A DNA stretch of 64,000 nt from JAXLYX01 sp046351215. GTDB lineage: Bacteria > Myxococcota_A > Polyangia > Polyangiales > Houyiibacteriaceae. The stretch lies in the NCBI GenBank assembly GCA_046351215.1, contig JAXLYX010000006.1:124001-188000 (forward strand). The letters run 5' to 3'. Of this stretch, positions 9,598-18,929 are shown piece by piece; within the stretch, counting starts at the first letter, position 1; every line of letters begins with the position of its first letter. Under the pieces are notes generated by a model. That model was not told where the DNA came from and did not search any database. It was given only the letters and a program-made list of their open reading frames with translations. Both the position numbers and the translations under genes were made by a program.

Positions 9598-10068
9598 GTG
9601 AACGCTCGAATCCTCCTGCCGATCGTCCTCCTCCTCGGCCTCGCGGGCTGCGGCGCCCCCTTCGAGGTGCGTACGCCCGACGAATTCGTCGCGCTCGACG
9701 CGAAGCATCGCCGCGCCTCGGACTACGAGTACCGTGCCACCTCCGCCGACGGCGTGGTGATCGCGGTCCGCGTCGAGGAGAACCAGGATCGCGGCGCGCT
9801 CGCGTTCTGGTCCCAGGCCGTGAAGAACCGGCTCCTGCGGGGCGGCTACGCCATCGTCTCGGAGTCCGACGTCCGCGCGAAGAGCGGCGAGACGGGTCAC
9901 CAATACCGTTGCGGTCGGGACGAGAACGGCCGCACGTACGACTACTGGGTCACGGTCTTCCGTACCGACGATCGCGTCTTCGTGATCGAGGCGGGGGGCC
10001 GGCGCGATCGCTTCGAGCCTTCGGCCTCGAGGGTCGAGGCGGCGATCGCCAGCTTCGAAATCCGCTGA
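9598..10068 (+). CDS. Small lipoprotein of unknown function
   Basis: A 156-residue protein starting at GTG 9598, with AGGAGG directly before it overlapping the end of the upstream gene. A short hydrophobic signal ends in the lipobox LAGC at about residues 13-16, so it is probably lipidated. The mature part (EYRATSADGV, EENQDRGALAFW, HQYRC, VIEAGG) looks like a small alpha/beta domain in which the central section would sit near the membrane surface. I do not recognise a named family. Co-transcription with the DUF4349 lipoprotein suggests a shared envelope role. Confidence 0.75.
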   Translation: MNARILLPIVLLLGLAGCGAPFEVRTPDEFVALDAKHRRASDYEYRATSADGVVIAVRVEENQDRGALAFWSQAVKNRLLRGGYAIVSESDVRAKSGETGHQYRCGRDENGRTYDYWVTVFRTDDRVFVIEAGGRRDRFEPSASRVEAAIASFEIR

Positions 10069-10198
10069 TCCCGCGCGATCGTCGCAACCGGGCCCCGACG
10101 GGACCGAGGACGGGGGCACGTCGAATCGCGGAACCTGGCCGGATCGGGGGGCCCACCCCTGGATCCAGGCCCGTGGGCCGCGTAAGTAGAGCCCGCCG

Positions 10199-13100
10199 AT
10201 GATCGTCGTCCTCGCCGAGAAACCCTCCGTCGCCCGCGATCTCGCGGCCGTGCTCGGGGCGAAGGCGCGCCGGAACGGCTATTTCGAGGGTGGGGGCTAT
10301 CGCGTCACCTGGGCGATCGGCCATCTCGTCGGCCTCGCCCAGCCCCACGAGATCGACCCCGCCTGGAAGGCGTGGTCGCGAGCCCAGCTTCCGATGCTCC
10401 CGCGCCAGTTCCCCCTCGTCGTGCTCGAGGACGGCCGGGACCAGTACGAGGTGGTGGAGAAGCTCCTCCGCGACCCCTCGACCGAGAGCCTCGTCGCCGC
10501 GACCGACGCCGGTCGCGAGGGCGAGCTGATCTTCCGCTACCTCTACGAGCGGTCGGGCTGCACGAAGCCCTGGAAGCGCCTCTGGATCTCGTCGCTCACG
10601 GAGGACGCGATCCGGAAGGCCTTCGCGAAGCTCGAGCCGGGCAGCCGCTACGACGGTCTGGCCGCGGCGGCGCGGGCGCGCAGTCGGGCCGATTGGCTCG
10701 TCGGCATGAACCTGAGCCGCGTCTACAGCCTGGGCCACGACACGCTCTTCACCGTGGGACGCGTGCAGACGCCGACGCTCGCGATGGTCGTCGAGCGCGA
10801 TCGCGCGATCCGGGCCTTCGTGCCCGAGCCCTACCTCGAGGTCGAGGCGACCTTCGACGCGCCGCAGGGGACGTACAAGGGGACCTGGCATCCGCATCCG
10901 CCCGGAGGCCTCCGCGAGAAGGGCAAGAAGCTCCGCGTCCCGAAGCCCGAGCAGGCGAGGCTCCCCGCCGATGGCGTGCTCGCGAGCGCGATCGCGGAGC
11001 GGGTGCGCACGGGCGCGGCGCTCGTGGTCGCGGTCGAGCGGACGGAGAAGCGCACGCCGCCTCCGCTCCTCTACGACCTGACCGAGCTGCAGAGGCACGC
11101 GAACCGGCTCTACGGCTACACCGCGAAGCAGACCCTCGACGCCGCCCAGGCGCTCTACGAGAAGCACAAGGTGCTGTCCTATCCGCGAACGGACAGCCGC
11201 CATCTCTCGACCGAGGTCGCGGCGACGCTGCCGTCCATCGTGCAGGCGATCGCGCCGCGCTATCCGGGGCTCGTCGCCGAGGGCACGGGCGAGCGGCCGC
11301 TCGGCAAGCGCTTCGTCGACGACGCGAAGGTCACGGACCACCACGCGATCGTGCCGACGGCCGAGCGCGCGAGCCTCCCCGAGGGCAGCCCGGAGGCGCG
11401 GATCCACGATCTCGTCTGTCGACGGCTCCTGCAGGCATGGCATCCGGACCTCGTCGAGGGCGTGACGACCGTGCTCACCGAGGTCACGTCGAAGGGCGAG
11501 ACGCAGGCCCTCGACCTCTTCGTCACCAAGGGGACCTCGGTCGAGGTGCCGGGCCATTCCGTGCTCGAGCGGAAGACGAAGAAGGCGGCGGAAGAGACGG
11601 AGCCGACGATCCCCGGCGGTCTCGCCGAGGGAACGAAGCCCGCCGTCGCGAACGTCGAGACGCTCTCGAAGAAGACGAAGCCGCCGAAGCCCTACACCGA
11701 GGCGACGCTGCTCACGGCGATGGAGACCGCGGGTCGGACGATCGACGAGAAGGAGCTCTCCGCCGCGATGAAGGACTCGGGCCTCGGAACGCCGGCGACG
11801 CGCGCGCAGACGCTCGAGACCCTGATCGCGCGCAGCTACCTCGTGCGCGAGGGCAAGGCGCTGCGCTCGACGCCGACGGGCGAAGCGCTCGTCGACGCCG
11901 TGCATCCGCAGGTGAAGAGCCCCGCCATGACCGGCGAGTGGGAGCTTCGGATGAAACGCATGGAGCGCGGCGAGGAGGCCTTCGACGCGTTCATGGCGGG
12001 CATCGAGGACTACGTGCGCGAGGTCGTCGGCGAGGTGCTCGCCTCCGCTCCGACGCCGCGCTCCCCCGCGCCCCCGCGGACGACGACGCTGCGCGACTCG
12101 GGCACTCGCGAGGCGCCCGCACCGCGCGAGGCGTCACGGCCGAGGGAGGTCCCCCTGGGCGAGGCTCCCTCGCCCCCGCCCGAAGCGCGCCCCACGGTGC
12201 GTCCGCGGCCCCGCGCCATCGGTCCCGAGGGCCTCGACGATCTCCTCCACGAGCGCTTCGGCCACCGCGAATTCCGGCCGCACCAGCGTGACATCTGTGC
12301 CGCGGTGACCGAGGGCAAGGACGTGCTCGTCGTCATGCCGACCGGTGCGGGCAAGTCGCTCTGCTACCAGCTGCCGGGTCTCGCGCGCGGCGGCACGACG
12401 CTCGTCGTGAGCCCGCTCATCGCGCTGATCGAGGACCAGGTCGAGAAGCTGCGTCGCCTCGGCCTCCGGGCCGAGCGCATCCACTCGGGTCTCGATCGCG
12501 CGACGTCGCGCGAGGTCTGCGTCGCCTACCTGCGCGGCGAGCTCGACTTCCTCTTCATCGCGCCCGAGCGCCTGCGCGTGCCGGGCTTCCCCGAGATGCT
12601 GGCGAAGCGGCCCCCCGTGCTCGTCGCGATCGACGAGGCGCACTGCATCTCGCAGTGGGGGCACGACTTCCGGCCCGACTACCGCATGCTCCGGGAGCGC
12701 CTGCGCATCCTCCGGCCGACGCCGATCGTCGCGCTCACGGCGACGGCCACGCCGCGCGTGCAGGAGGACATCCTCGAGCAGCTCGGGGTCCCCTCCGCCG
12801 AGACGTTCATCCTCGGCTTCCGCCGCACGAACCTCGCGATCGAGGTCGCCGAGTGCCCGACCTCGTCGCGCGCGCAGGCCGCGCTCGGCATCCTGCGTGG
12901 CCCCGGGCGCCTGCCCGCGATCGTCTACGCTCCGACCCGCAAGGAAGCGGAGAAGGTGACGGATGCGCTCGTCCCGAAGCTCCGCGCGGCCACCTACCAC
13001 GCGGGCATGACCGCCGACGCACGCGCGCGCGTGCAGGCCGACTTCCTCGACGGGAGGCTCGACTGCATCGTCGCGACCATCGCCTTCGGCATGGGGATCG

Positions 13101-14251
13101 ACAAGGCCGACGTCCGTACCGTGGTGCACACCGCGCTGCCGAGCAGCCTCGAGGGGTACTACCAGGAGATCGGGCGCGCCGGCCGCGACGGGAAACCGAG
13201 CCGGGCCATCCTCCTCCACGGCTTCGCCGACCGACGGACCCACGAGTTCTTCCTCGAGCGCGACTATCCCGAGGAGGCGGACGTCGAGCGACTCTACCGC
13301 CTGCTCGGCGACGCGCCCGTGCCCCGCGAGTCGCTGGCCTCGAGGCTGCGCGAGGAGTCCGAGCAGGTCGACAAGATGCTCGAGAAGCTCTGGATCCACG
13401 GCGGCGCCGTGATCGACCCGGACGACCGCGTCACGCGCGGGACCTCGGGCTGGCGTCCACTCTACGCGGCGCAGCGGGCCCACAAGCTCGAGCAGCTCGA
13501 GCTCGTCGTCGGCTACGCCGAGGCGAGCCAATGCCGCATGCGGGCGCTCGTGCGTCACTTCGGCGATCGCGTCGACGCGGGCAAGAGCTGCGGCCTCTGC
13601 GACGTCTGCGCCCCGGACGAGGTCGTGGCGGCCGTGGCCCGGGACGCCCTCCCGACTGAGGTCGCGGTCGTGCGCTCGCTCCTCGCCACGCTGCAGGATC
13701 GCGACGGCCAGTCGGTGGGCAAGCTCTTCGAGCAAGTCGGCGAGAGGCATCTCTCGCGGCTCGACTTCGACGTGCTCCTCACGGCCGCGTCGCGCGCGGG
13801 CCTCGTGACGATCGAGGACGAGCGCTTCGTGCGCGACGGACGCACGATCCACTACCGCTCGGTCTCGCTCGGCGAGGCGGCCGACGACGACCTCGACGAG
13901 CACGAGCTCAAGGCGCTGCTCCGCGTGACCAGCCTCGCCGCCGCACCCGGCCGCAAGGGGCGGGAGCCGAAGGTCCGGAAGGCCCGCCCGACGCGGAAGG
14001 AGCGTGCGCCGCGCGGCGTGCTCGCCGAGGCCCCGAGCGGCGCGGTCGAGGCCCTTCGGGCCTGGCGCCTCTCGGAGTCGAAGCGCCTCGGCATCCCCGC
14101 CTTCCGCGTGCTCACCGATCGGCAGCTCGCCGAGCTCGCCTCCAGCCAGCCGCGCAGCGAGGACGAGCTCCTCGCCGTCGGCGGCATGAACGCGAAGCGC
14201 GTCGCGAAGTACGGCTCGGCGATCCTGCGGGTGCTGCGCCAGCAGGGTTGA
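10199..14251 (+). CDS. DNA topoisomerase III - RecQ helicase - HRDC fusion
   Basis: A single 1350-residue polypeptide. Residues 1-600 are a type IA topoisomerase of the TopB kind: Toprim start VLAEKPSVARDLA, acidic motif TDAGREGEL (about 102-110), and active-site Tyr328 in LSYPRTDSRHL. That is the same number as the catalytic Tyr of E. coli Topo III. A Pro/Arg-rich linker (about 605-675) leads to a complete RecQ helicase: FRPHQRDI, Walker A PTGAGKS (K719), DEAH box 812-815, TATAT, GMGIDKADVR, and the QEIGRAGRDG motif. Next come the RecQ zinc-type Cys (C at about 1111 and CxxCxxC at about 1131-1137), a winged-helix region and a C-terminal HRDC domain (about 1275-1350). RecQ plus Topo III dissolves double Holliday junctions in eukaryotes (BLM/Sgs1-Top3) and decatenates DNA in E. 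coli when the separate proteins act together. Here the pair is covalently joined. No frameshift or stop occurs at the junction. Confidence 0.95.
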   Translation: MIVVLAEKPSVARDLAAVLGAKARRNGYFEGGGYRVTWAIGHLVGLAQPHEIDPAWKAWSRAQLPMLPRQFPLVVLEDGRDQYEVVEKLLRDPSTESLVAATDAGREGELIFRYLYERSGCTKPWKRLWISSLTEDAIRKAFAKLEPGSRYDGLAAAARARSRADWLVGMNLSRVYSLGHDTLFTVGRVQTPTLAMVVERDRAIRAFVPEPYLEVEATFDAPQGTYKGTWHPHPPGGLREKGKKLRVPKPEQARLPADGVLASAIAERVRTGAALVVAVERTEKRTPPPLLYDLTELQRHANRLYGYTAKQTLDAAQALYEKHKVLSYPRTDSRHLSTEVAATLPSIVQAIAPRYPGLVAEGTGERPLGKRFVDDAKVTDHHAIVPTAERASLPEGSPEARIHDLVCRRLLQAWHPDLVEGVTTVLTEVTSKGETQALDLFVTKGTSVEVPGHSVLERKTKKAAEETEPTIPGGLAEGTKPAVANVETLSKKTKPPKPYTEATLLTAMETAGRTIDEKELSAAMKDSGLGTPATRAQTLETLIARSYLVREGKALRSTPTGEALVDAVHPQVKSPAMTGEWELRMKRMERGEEAFDAFMAGIEDYVREVVGEVLASAPTPRSPAPPRTTTLRDSGTREAPAPREASRPREVPLGEAPSPPPEARPTVRPRPRAIGPEGLDDLLHERFGHREFRPHQRDICAAVTEGKDVLVVMPTGAGKSLCYQLPGLARGGTTLVVSPLIALIEDQVEKLRRLGLRAERIHSGLDRATSREVCVAYLRGELDFLFIAPERLRVPGFPEMLAKRPPVLVAIDEAHCISQWGHDFRPDYRMLRERLRILRPTPIVALTATATPRVQEDILEQLGVPSAETFILGFRRTNLAIEVAECPTSSRAQAALGILRGPGRLPAIVYAPTRKEAEKVTDALVPKLRAATYHAGMTADARARVQADFLDGRLDCIVATIAFGMGIDKADVRTVVHTALPSSLEGYYQEIGRAGRDGKPSRAILLHGFADRRTHEFFLERDYPEEADVERLYRLLGDAPVPRESLASRLREESEQVDKMLEKLWIHGGAVIDPDDRVTRGTSGWRPLYAAQRAHKLEQLELVVGYAEASQCRMRALVRHFGDRVDAGKSCGLCDVCAPDEVVAAVARDALPTEVAVVRSLLATLQDRDGQSVGKLFEQVGERHLSRLDFDVLLTAASRAGLVTIEDERFVRDGRTIHYRSVSLGEAADDDLDEHELKALLRVTSLAAAPGRKGREPKVRKARPTRKERAPRGVLAEAPSGAVEALRAWRLSESKRLGIPAFRVLTDRQLAELASSQPRSEDELLAVGGMNAKRVAKYGSAILRVLRQQG

Positions 14252-14269
14252 TTCGCCTGCCGAGCGGCG

Positions 14270-14833
14270 TCAGCCGACCTTGCGCAGCGTGTTCTTGTCC
14301 ACGTGGTGGAAGAGCTCGGCGCGGCCCTTCATCTGCATGACGGTGTCCTCCTCGTACGAGAAGCTCCCGTCGGCGTTCACGCTCACCGTGAGGTCGTAGC
14401 GGACGGTGCGGAATTCCTCGTGGAGGAAGGGGTTCGAGACGATGCCATAGGTCGGCGAGCCGAGCTCGGCGTGGAGCTCGAAGGACTTCGCCGTGGGCTC
14501 GACCGTTCCGCCGGCGATGACGGCGATGCCGCGCGGGACGAGGAAGCAGCGGAAGACCTGCTTCGCGGCCGCATCCCACATCCAATAGCCCGTCTCCTCG
14601 TGGAAGGAGTCCTCGGCGCCGAGGCGCCAGGCGACCGTCGCGTACTTGAGGCCCCAGAGCTTCTGCTCGTGGTTGTCGACCGGGCCGAAGGGGACGAAGG
14701 TGATGCGCTCGCGGAAGAGGTTCTTCTCCGTGCCGCGATCGGCCGAGGGCGCGGTGTCGTCGCCCTTGTCGCCTTCCCAGGTGCCTGCGAGGGCCGCGAG
14801 CGGGCCCAGCTTCGAGAGGATGTCGTCGCTCAT
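14270..14833 (-). CDS. Nitrobindin-like heme-binding beta-barrel protein
   Basis: A protein of about 187 residues resembling the FABP-like/nitrobindin (THAP4 C-terminal, former DUF1794) family. It opens LGPLAALAGTWEG, the hallmark start of that barrel, then has ERITFVPFGPVDN, LWGLKY, HEETGYWMWD and IPRG-like strands. The family binds ferric heme and reacts with nitric oxide or peroxynitrite in studied cases; a proximal His late in the chain would be the ligand, and HH occurs near the C-terminus. I chose the start at 14833 (MSDD) because GGAGCG precedes it; an in-frame ATG at 14857 would add eight residues. It converges on the topoisomerase fusion with only 18 bp between the stops. Confidence 0.75.
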   Translation of the reverse strand: MSDDILSKLGPLAALAGTWEGDKGDDTAPSADRGTEKNLFRERITFVPFGPVDNHEQKLWGLKYATVAWRLGAEDSFHEETGYWMWDAAAKQVFRCFLVPRGIAVIAGGTVEPTAKSFELHAELGSPTYGIVSNPFLHEEFRTVRYDLTVSVNADGSFSYEEDTVMQMKGRAELFHHVDKNTLRKVG

Positions 14834-14931
14834 CGTTCGCTCCGCGGCGGACGTCATCGGGTCCGCCGCGGAGGCAACGTACCACGCGCGCTCGGGCCCC
14901 GGGCCCGCTAGAATCCATGGACCGAGGCCCG

Positions 14932-16356
14932 ATGGATCACGCCGCGATCGCCGCCCACGTCGACCGCGCCTGGGACGAGTCGATCGTCCCGACGCTCGTC
15001 GACTACATCCGGATCCCGAACAAATCGCCGCTCTTCGACCCGCGCTGGGCCGAGCACGGGCACATGGCGGAGGCCGTGTCCCTGCTCGCCGGCTGGGCGC
15101 GGGCGAACGCCCCCGCCGGTTCGACGGTCGAGGTCGTGGAGCTCGAAGGCCGCACGCCCGTGATCCTCGTCGATGTCCCGGGAGAGGGCGAGGACACGGT
15201 CCTCCTCTACGGGCACCTCGACAAGCAGCCCGAGATGACGGGCTGGGCCCCAGGCCTCGGCCCCTTCGAGCCGGTGATCCGGGAGGGAAGGCTCTACGGG
15301 CGCGGCGGCGCGGACGACGGCTACTCGATCTTCGCCTCGCTCGAGGCGATCCGCGCGCTCGAGGCGCAGGGCGCTCCCCACGCCCGGTGCGTGGTGCTGA
15401 TCGAGGCCTGCGAGGAGTCCGGGAGCTACGACCTCCCGGCCTACGTGGAGCACCTCGGACCGCGGCTCGGGAACCCCTCGCTCGTCGTCTGTCTCGACTC
15501 GGGCTGTGGCGATTACGAGCGCCTCTGGCTCACGACCTCGCTCCGCGGGCTCACGGGCGGGACGCTGACGGTGGAGGTGCTCGAGGAGGGCGTGCACTCG
15601 GGCGACGCGTCCGGGATCGTGCCCTCGAGCTTCCGCATCGCGCGGATGCTCCTCTCGCGGCTCGAGGACGAGGCGACCGGACGCATCGTGCCGGACGGCT
15701 TCCACGTCGTCGTTCCGAGCGACCGGGTCGCCCAGGCCGAGGCGGCCGCGGCCGTGCTCGGCGAGGCCGTGTTCTCGAAGTTCCCGCGCGTGCCGGGCCT
15801 CCGCCCGATGCAGGAGAGCGGGGCCGAGCTCGTCCTCGCGCGCACCTGGCGGCCGGCGCTCTCGATCACGGGCGCGGACGGCCTCCCTCCGCTCGAGTCC
15901 GCGGGTAACGTCCTGCGTCCCCGGACCGCGCTGAAGCTCTCGCTGCGTCTGCCGCCGACGCTCGACGGAGTCCGCGCGGGCGAGCATCTGAAGCAGCTGC
16001 TGGAGACGGACCCTCCCCATGGCGCCCGCGTGCGCTTCGAGCTCGAGAAGGCGTCGCGTGGCTGGAACGCACCGGCGCTCGCGCCCTGGCTCGAGCGCTC
16101 GCTCCAAGCGGCGTCGACGGCGTTCTTCGGAGAGGCCCCGGCGCTGCTCGGCGAGGGCGGCTCGATCCCCTTCATGGGCATGCTCGGGGAGCGCTTCCCC
16201 GAGGCCCAATTCGTGATCACGGGCGTGCTCGGTCCGCACTCGAACGCGCACGGGCCGAACGAATTCCTCGATCTCCCGACCGGCAAGCGCGTGACCTCGT
16301 GCATCGCCCGCCTGCTCGCGGACCATCGCGCTCGCGACGTCGCGAAGGAGGCCTGA
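14932..16356 (+). CDS. M20-family metallopeptidase (dipeptidase/carboxypeptidase-like)
   Basis: A cytosolic zinc peptidase of about 474 residues of the M20 CNDP/ArgE-like group. The metal and catalytic motifs are visible in order: LLYGHLDKQPE (His ligand and catalytic Asp), GRGGADDG (bridging Asp), EACEESGS (catalytic Glu and Glu ligand), DSG (Asp ligand) and, near the end, HSNAHGPNE (His ligand). Family members cleave dipeptides or short peptides with one or two zinc ions; the substrate cannot be named from sequence. Two starts are possible. ATG 14932 has GAGG four bases upstream; ATG 14917 would add five residues and has no ribosome site. The gene is probably transcribed alone. Confidence 0.88.
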   Translation: MDHAAIAAHVDRAWDESIVPTLVDYIRIPNKSPLFDPRWAEHGHMAEAVSLLAGWARANAPAGSTVEVVELEGRTPVILVDVPGEGEDTVLLYGHLDKQPEMTGWAPGLGPFEPVIREGRLYGRGGADDGYSIFASLEAIRALEAQGAPHARCVVLIEACEESGSYDLPAYVEHLGPRLGNPSLVVCLDSGCGDYERLWLTTSLRGLTGGTLTVEVLEEGVHSGDASGIVPSSFRIARMLLSRLEDEATGRIVPDGFHVVVPSDRVAQAEAAAAVLGEAVFSKFPRVPGLRPMQESGAELVLARTWRPALSITGADGLPPLESAGNVLRPRTALKLSLRLPPTLDGVRAGEHLKQLLETDPPHGARVRFELEKASRGWNAPALAPWLERSLQAASTAFFGEAPALLGEGGSIPFMGMLGERFPEAQFVITGVLGPHSNAHGPNEFLDLPTGKRVTSCIARLLADHRARDVAKEA

Positions 16357-16385
16357 GCCCGGCCCGTCCGATCACGGTCCGGCCG

Positions 16386-17189
16386 TCAGCAGGAAGGGGC
16401 GGGCGGCTCCGGGACCTCGACGCGGCCCGATGCGACGCACTCGCCGGCGACGAACGCACGCCACTCGCCCGGCTCGAAGCGATGCCAGACCTCGTTGGTC
16501 GTGAGCGGTTCGGTCGCGAGGACGGAGACGACGTCGTTCGGCGTGGTCTCCGCCTGGAAGTCCACGCTGACGTCGGCGTCCGAGAGGTGGGCCGCCCCGA
16601 AGGGCGCCCGCCGCGTGATGCACGCGAGCTTGCGGGAGGCGAACGCGTAGAGCCATTCGCCGTTGCCGAGCAGGCAGTTGAAGACGCCCGCGTGCGAGTA
16701 CACGCGCGAGGCCTCGACGAGCACCGGGAGGAGCGCGTCGAGTGGGGCTCGCTCGGGGAAGGACTCGCGCAGCCGATCGAGGAGATCGCAGAAGAGGGCT
16801 TCGCTGTCGGTCGTCCCGACGGGCTCGTAGAAGCGCCGGCGCGGCGCGAAGTCCGGGACCTGTCCGTTGTGCGCGAACGTGAAGTGGCGGCCCCAGAGCT
16901 CGCGCATGAAGGGGTGGGTGTTCGCGAGGCAGACGGCGCCGACGTTCGCCTGCCGGATGTGGGCGATGACGAGCTCGCTCTTGATCGGATAGCGCTGCAC
17001 GAGCTTCGCGATCTCCGACTCGACGCTCGGCTGCGGGTCGTGGAAGAGGCGGACGCCGGGACCCTCGTAGAAGGCGATGCCGAAGCCGTCCCGATGGGGA
17101 CCCGTGCGGCCGCCCCGCTGCATCAGCCCCGTGAAGCTGAAGACGATGTCGGTGGGCACGTTGGCGCTCATCCCGAGGAGCTCACACAC
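16386..17189 (-). CDS. Class II glutamine amidotransferase (YafJ-type)
   Basis: An Ntn-type amidotransferase domain of 267 residues. The catalytic Cys must be residue 2 so that removal of Met exposes its amine. Reading GTG 17189 as the start gives fMet-Cys-Glu-Leu-Leu-Gly, exactly the family's start; the ATG at 17169-17171 would lose the Cys. Further family motifs are SFTGLMQRGG, HRDGFGIAFYE, IAHIRQANVG, NTHPF and FAHNGQVPDF, and TDSEALFC. The enzyme hydrolyses glutamine; YafJ-type proteins consist of this domain alone, and the acceptor is unknown. The gene starts 39 bp after a membrane permease gene on the same strand, but no functional link is evident. Confidence 0.88.
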   Translation of the reverse strand: MCELLGMSANVPTDIVFSFTGLMQRGGRTGPHRDGFGIAFYEGPGVRLFHDPQPSVESEIAKLVQRYPIKSELVIAHIRQANVGAVCLANTHPFMRELWGRHFTFAHNGQVPDFAPRRRFYEPVGTTDSEALFCDLLDRLRESFPERAPLDALLPVLVEASRVYSHAGVFNCLLGNGEWLYAFASRKLACITRRAPFGAAHLSDADVSVDFQAETTPNDVVSVLATEPLTTNEVWHRFEPGEWRAFVAGECVASGRVEVPEPPAPSC

Positions 17190-17227
17190 GAAGGGCGCAT
17201 CCTTTCCGTGAACGGTCGAGACGCATC

Positions 17228-18124
17228 CTACACCCGATCCGTCCGGGGCTCGTCGGGCTCGCGCGCCGCGCGGAGCAGGGAGAGGGAGGTGTAGAGCACC
17301 ACGGCGAGGACGAGGCCCTCGAGGGCGTCGAGCGGGAGCGAGCGGACGACGAAGGCGGCGACGAGGACGGCGGGTACGCCACCCAGCGTCAGGCCGAGGG
17401 CCGCCCTCGGCGCGTACCTTCGTCGGGCGACGAAGCGGCTGCTCGCGGCCGGCATCACGAAGGCGCAGGCGCCCATCATGATCGGGAAGGCGGCGGTCGG
17501 GTCCATGCCGAGCAGGCTGACGGTGACGAGGATCGGCGCGTAGGCCCCGACGCCGATCGTCATGAGCGCTCCGAAGACGAAGCAGGCGAGGGCGCCCACG
17601 ACGAGGGAGGCTCCCTCGAGCCCGAGCGCATCGCCGCCGCTCGGACCGGCATGGGCGATCCGCACGAGGAGGAGCCCGGCGGCGAGAAGGAGCGCGACGC
17701 CCATGCCGAGCCGGACGCCGCGGCGCGAGAAGCGTGTGACGACGCCGGCCCCCAGCGTGCCCCCGAGCGTGGCCGCGCCCACGAGCAGCGCGAGCGTCCA
17801 CCGATCGACCGCGACGAGGACGACGTAGATGAGGGCCTGCGTCACCGTCGGCAGCGTGTGGCCGACGTTCATCGTGCCCGGCAGGAGCTCGTCCGCCACC
17901 GTGCCGCGCAGGCGATAGAGCGAGCTCGTCGTCGCGAACGAGCCGATGCCGAGGGTGTCGAGGAAATCGGTCAGCGCGCCGACGAAGAGCTCGTAGGGCG
18001 TCGGCCGGATCGCCGCTTTGCCCTCTTCGCGGCGCACGCGGACGAGGTCGCGGACGAACGCCACCACGAAGCCTAGCGAGGCCAGGCCGAGCAAGAGGAA
18101 GAAGGGGAGGACCGAGCGGGACAC
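17228..18124 (-). CDS. TauE/SafE (DUF81) family membrane permease
   Basis: A 298-residue integral membrane protein with about eight hydrophobic segments in two halves. Typical TauE/SafE features are the two repeated parts, each with a small Gly-rich helix: GSFATTSSLYRL and MNVGHTLPT in the first half, GVGAYAPILV and FPIMMGACAF in the second. Family members export sulfite, sulfonates or other organic anions, or take them up; substrate cannot be assigned here. The neighbours are a glutamine amidotransferase downstream and an SDR/HD pair upstream on the same strand, none of them obviously linked to sulfur metabolism. Confidence 0.8.
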   Translation of the reverse strand: MSRSVLPFFLLLGLASLGFVVAFVRDLVRVRREEGKAAIRPTPYELFVGALTDFLDTLGIGSFATTSSLYRLRGTVADELLPGTMNVGHTLPTVTQALIYVVLVAVDRWTLALLVGAATLGGTLGAGVVTRFSRRGVRLGMGVALLLAAGLLLVRIAHAGPSGGDALGLEGASLVVGALACFVFGALMTIGVGAYAPILVTVSLLGMDPTAAFPIMMGACAFVMPAASSRFVARRRYAPRAALGLTLGGVPAVLVAAFVVRSLPLDALEGLVLAVVLYTSLSLLRAAREPDEPRTDRV

Positions 18125-18181
18125 GAGCGGATGGCGGGAGCGTAGCCCAGGCTCGCTGCCGTGGCGCGGCCCGGCGCGCGC

Positions 18182-18928
18182 TCAGTCGATGGCCATGCCT
18201 CCGTCGACGTCGATCGTGCGCCCGTGGAAGTAGTCGCATTCGAGCGCGAACCGCAGGGCGAGGAAGAGGTCGTCCGGCGTCGCGAGCCTCCCGACGGGGA
18301 TCTTCGCGACGAGCGCCCGCTCCTGCGCCTCGGTCATGCCCGCCGTCATCGGGGTCCGCACGGCGCCCGGCGCGATGGCGCAGACGCGAAGGCCGCTCGG
18401 TCCGAGCTCCTTCGCCCAGGTCGTCGTCAGGGCCGAGACGCCCGCCTTCGCGGCCACGTAGGCCGTCCTGCCGCGGCTGCCGTGCCGCGCGATCGAGGAG
18501 ACGTTCACGATCACGCCCGGGCCCCCGAGGACGAGCTTGCGCGCGGCGAAGGCGCGCGTGACGAGCATCGTGCCGAGGAGGCTCACGTCGAGCACGCGAT
18601 CGAATTCCGCGCGTGGGAAGCGGGTGATCGCGCCCGTCGTGCGGTCGCGCTTCACGAGCGAGCCCTCGCGGAGGATGCCCGCGTTGTTCACGAGCGCGTC
18701 GAGCCCGCCGAGGCGCTCGTCCGCGAAGGCGACGAAGCGCTCGACGTCCGCCTCGTCGCGGACGTCGACGCGCATCGCGTCCACGCCGGTCGGGAGCGAG
18801 GCGAAGCCGCGCTCGTCGACGTCGCCCACCACGACCGACGCACCTGCCTCGACGAGACGCGTCGCGTAGGCGAGGCCCATGCCCGAGGCCCCGCCCGTCA
18901 CGATCGTGCGGAGGCCCGGGAGCCGCAC
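18182..18928 (-). CDS. Short-chain dehydrogenase/reductase (SDR)
   Basis: A 248-residue classical SDR. The Rossmann glycine motif TGGASGMG is at 11-18, NNAG at 81-84, and the catalytic Ser (144/145), Tyr157 and Lys161 in YVAAK are all present. D36 after the second strand (VVGDVD) suggests NAD rather than NADP. The insert at about 92-108 and overall pattern resemble the HSD17B10/type II 3-hydroxyacyl-CoA dehydrogenase group, so an acyl-CoA or hydroxysteroid alcohol is a plausible substrate, but this is inference. The start is GTG 18928, placed one base after the stop of the upstream HD-domain gene, which implies translational coupling. Confidence 0.87.
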   Translation of the reverse strand: MRLPGLRTIVTGGASGMGLAYATRLVEAGASVVVGDVDERGFASLPTGVDAMRVDVRDEADVERFVAFADERLGGLDALVNNAGILREGSLVKRDRTTGAITRFPRAEFDRVLDVSLLGTMLVTRAFAARKLVLGGPGVIVNVSSIARHGSRGRTAYVAAKAGVSALTTTWAKELGPSGLRVCAIAPGAVRTPMTAGMTEAQERALVAKIPVGRLATPDDLFLALRFALECDYFHGRTIDVDGGMAID

Positions 18929-18929
18929 C

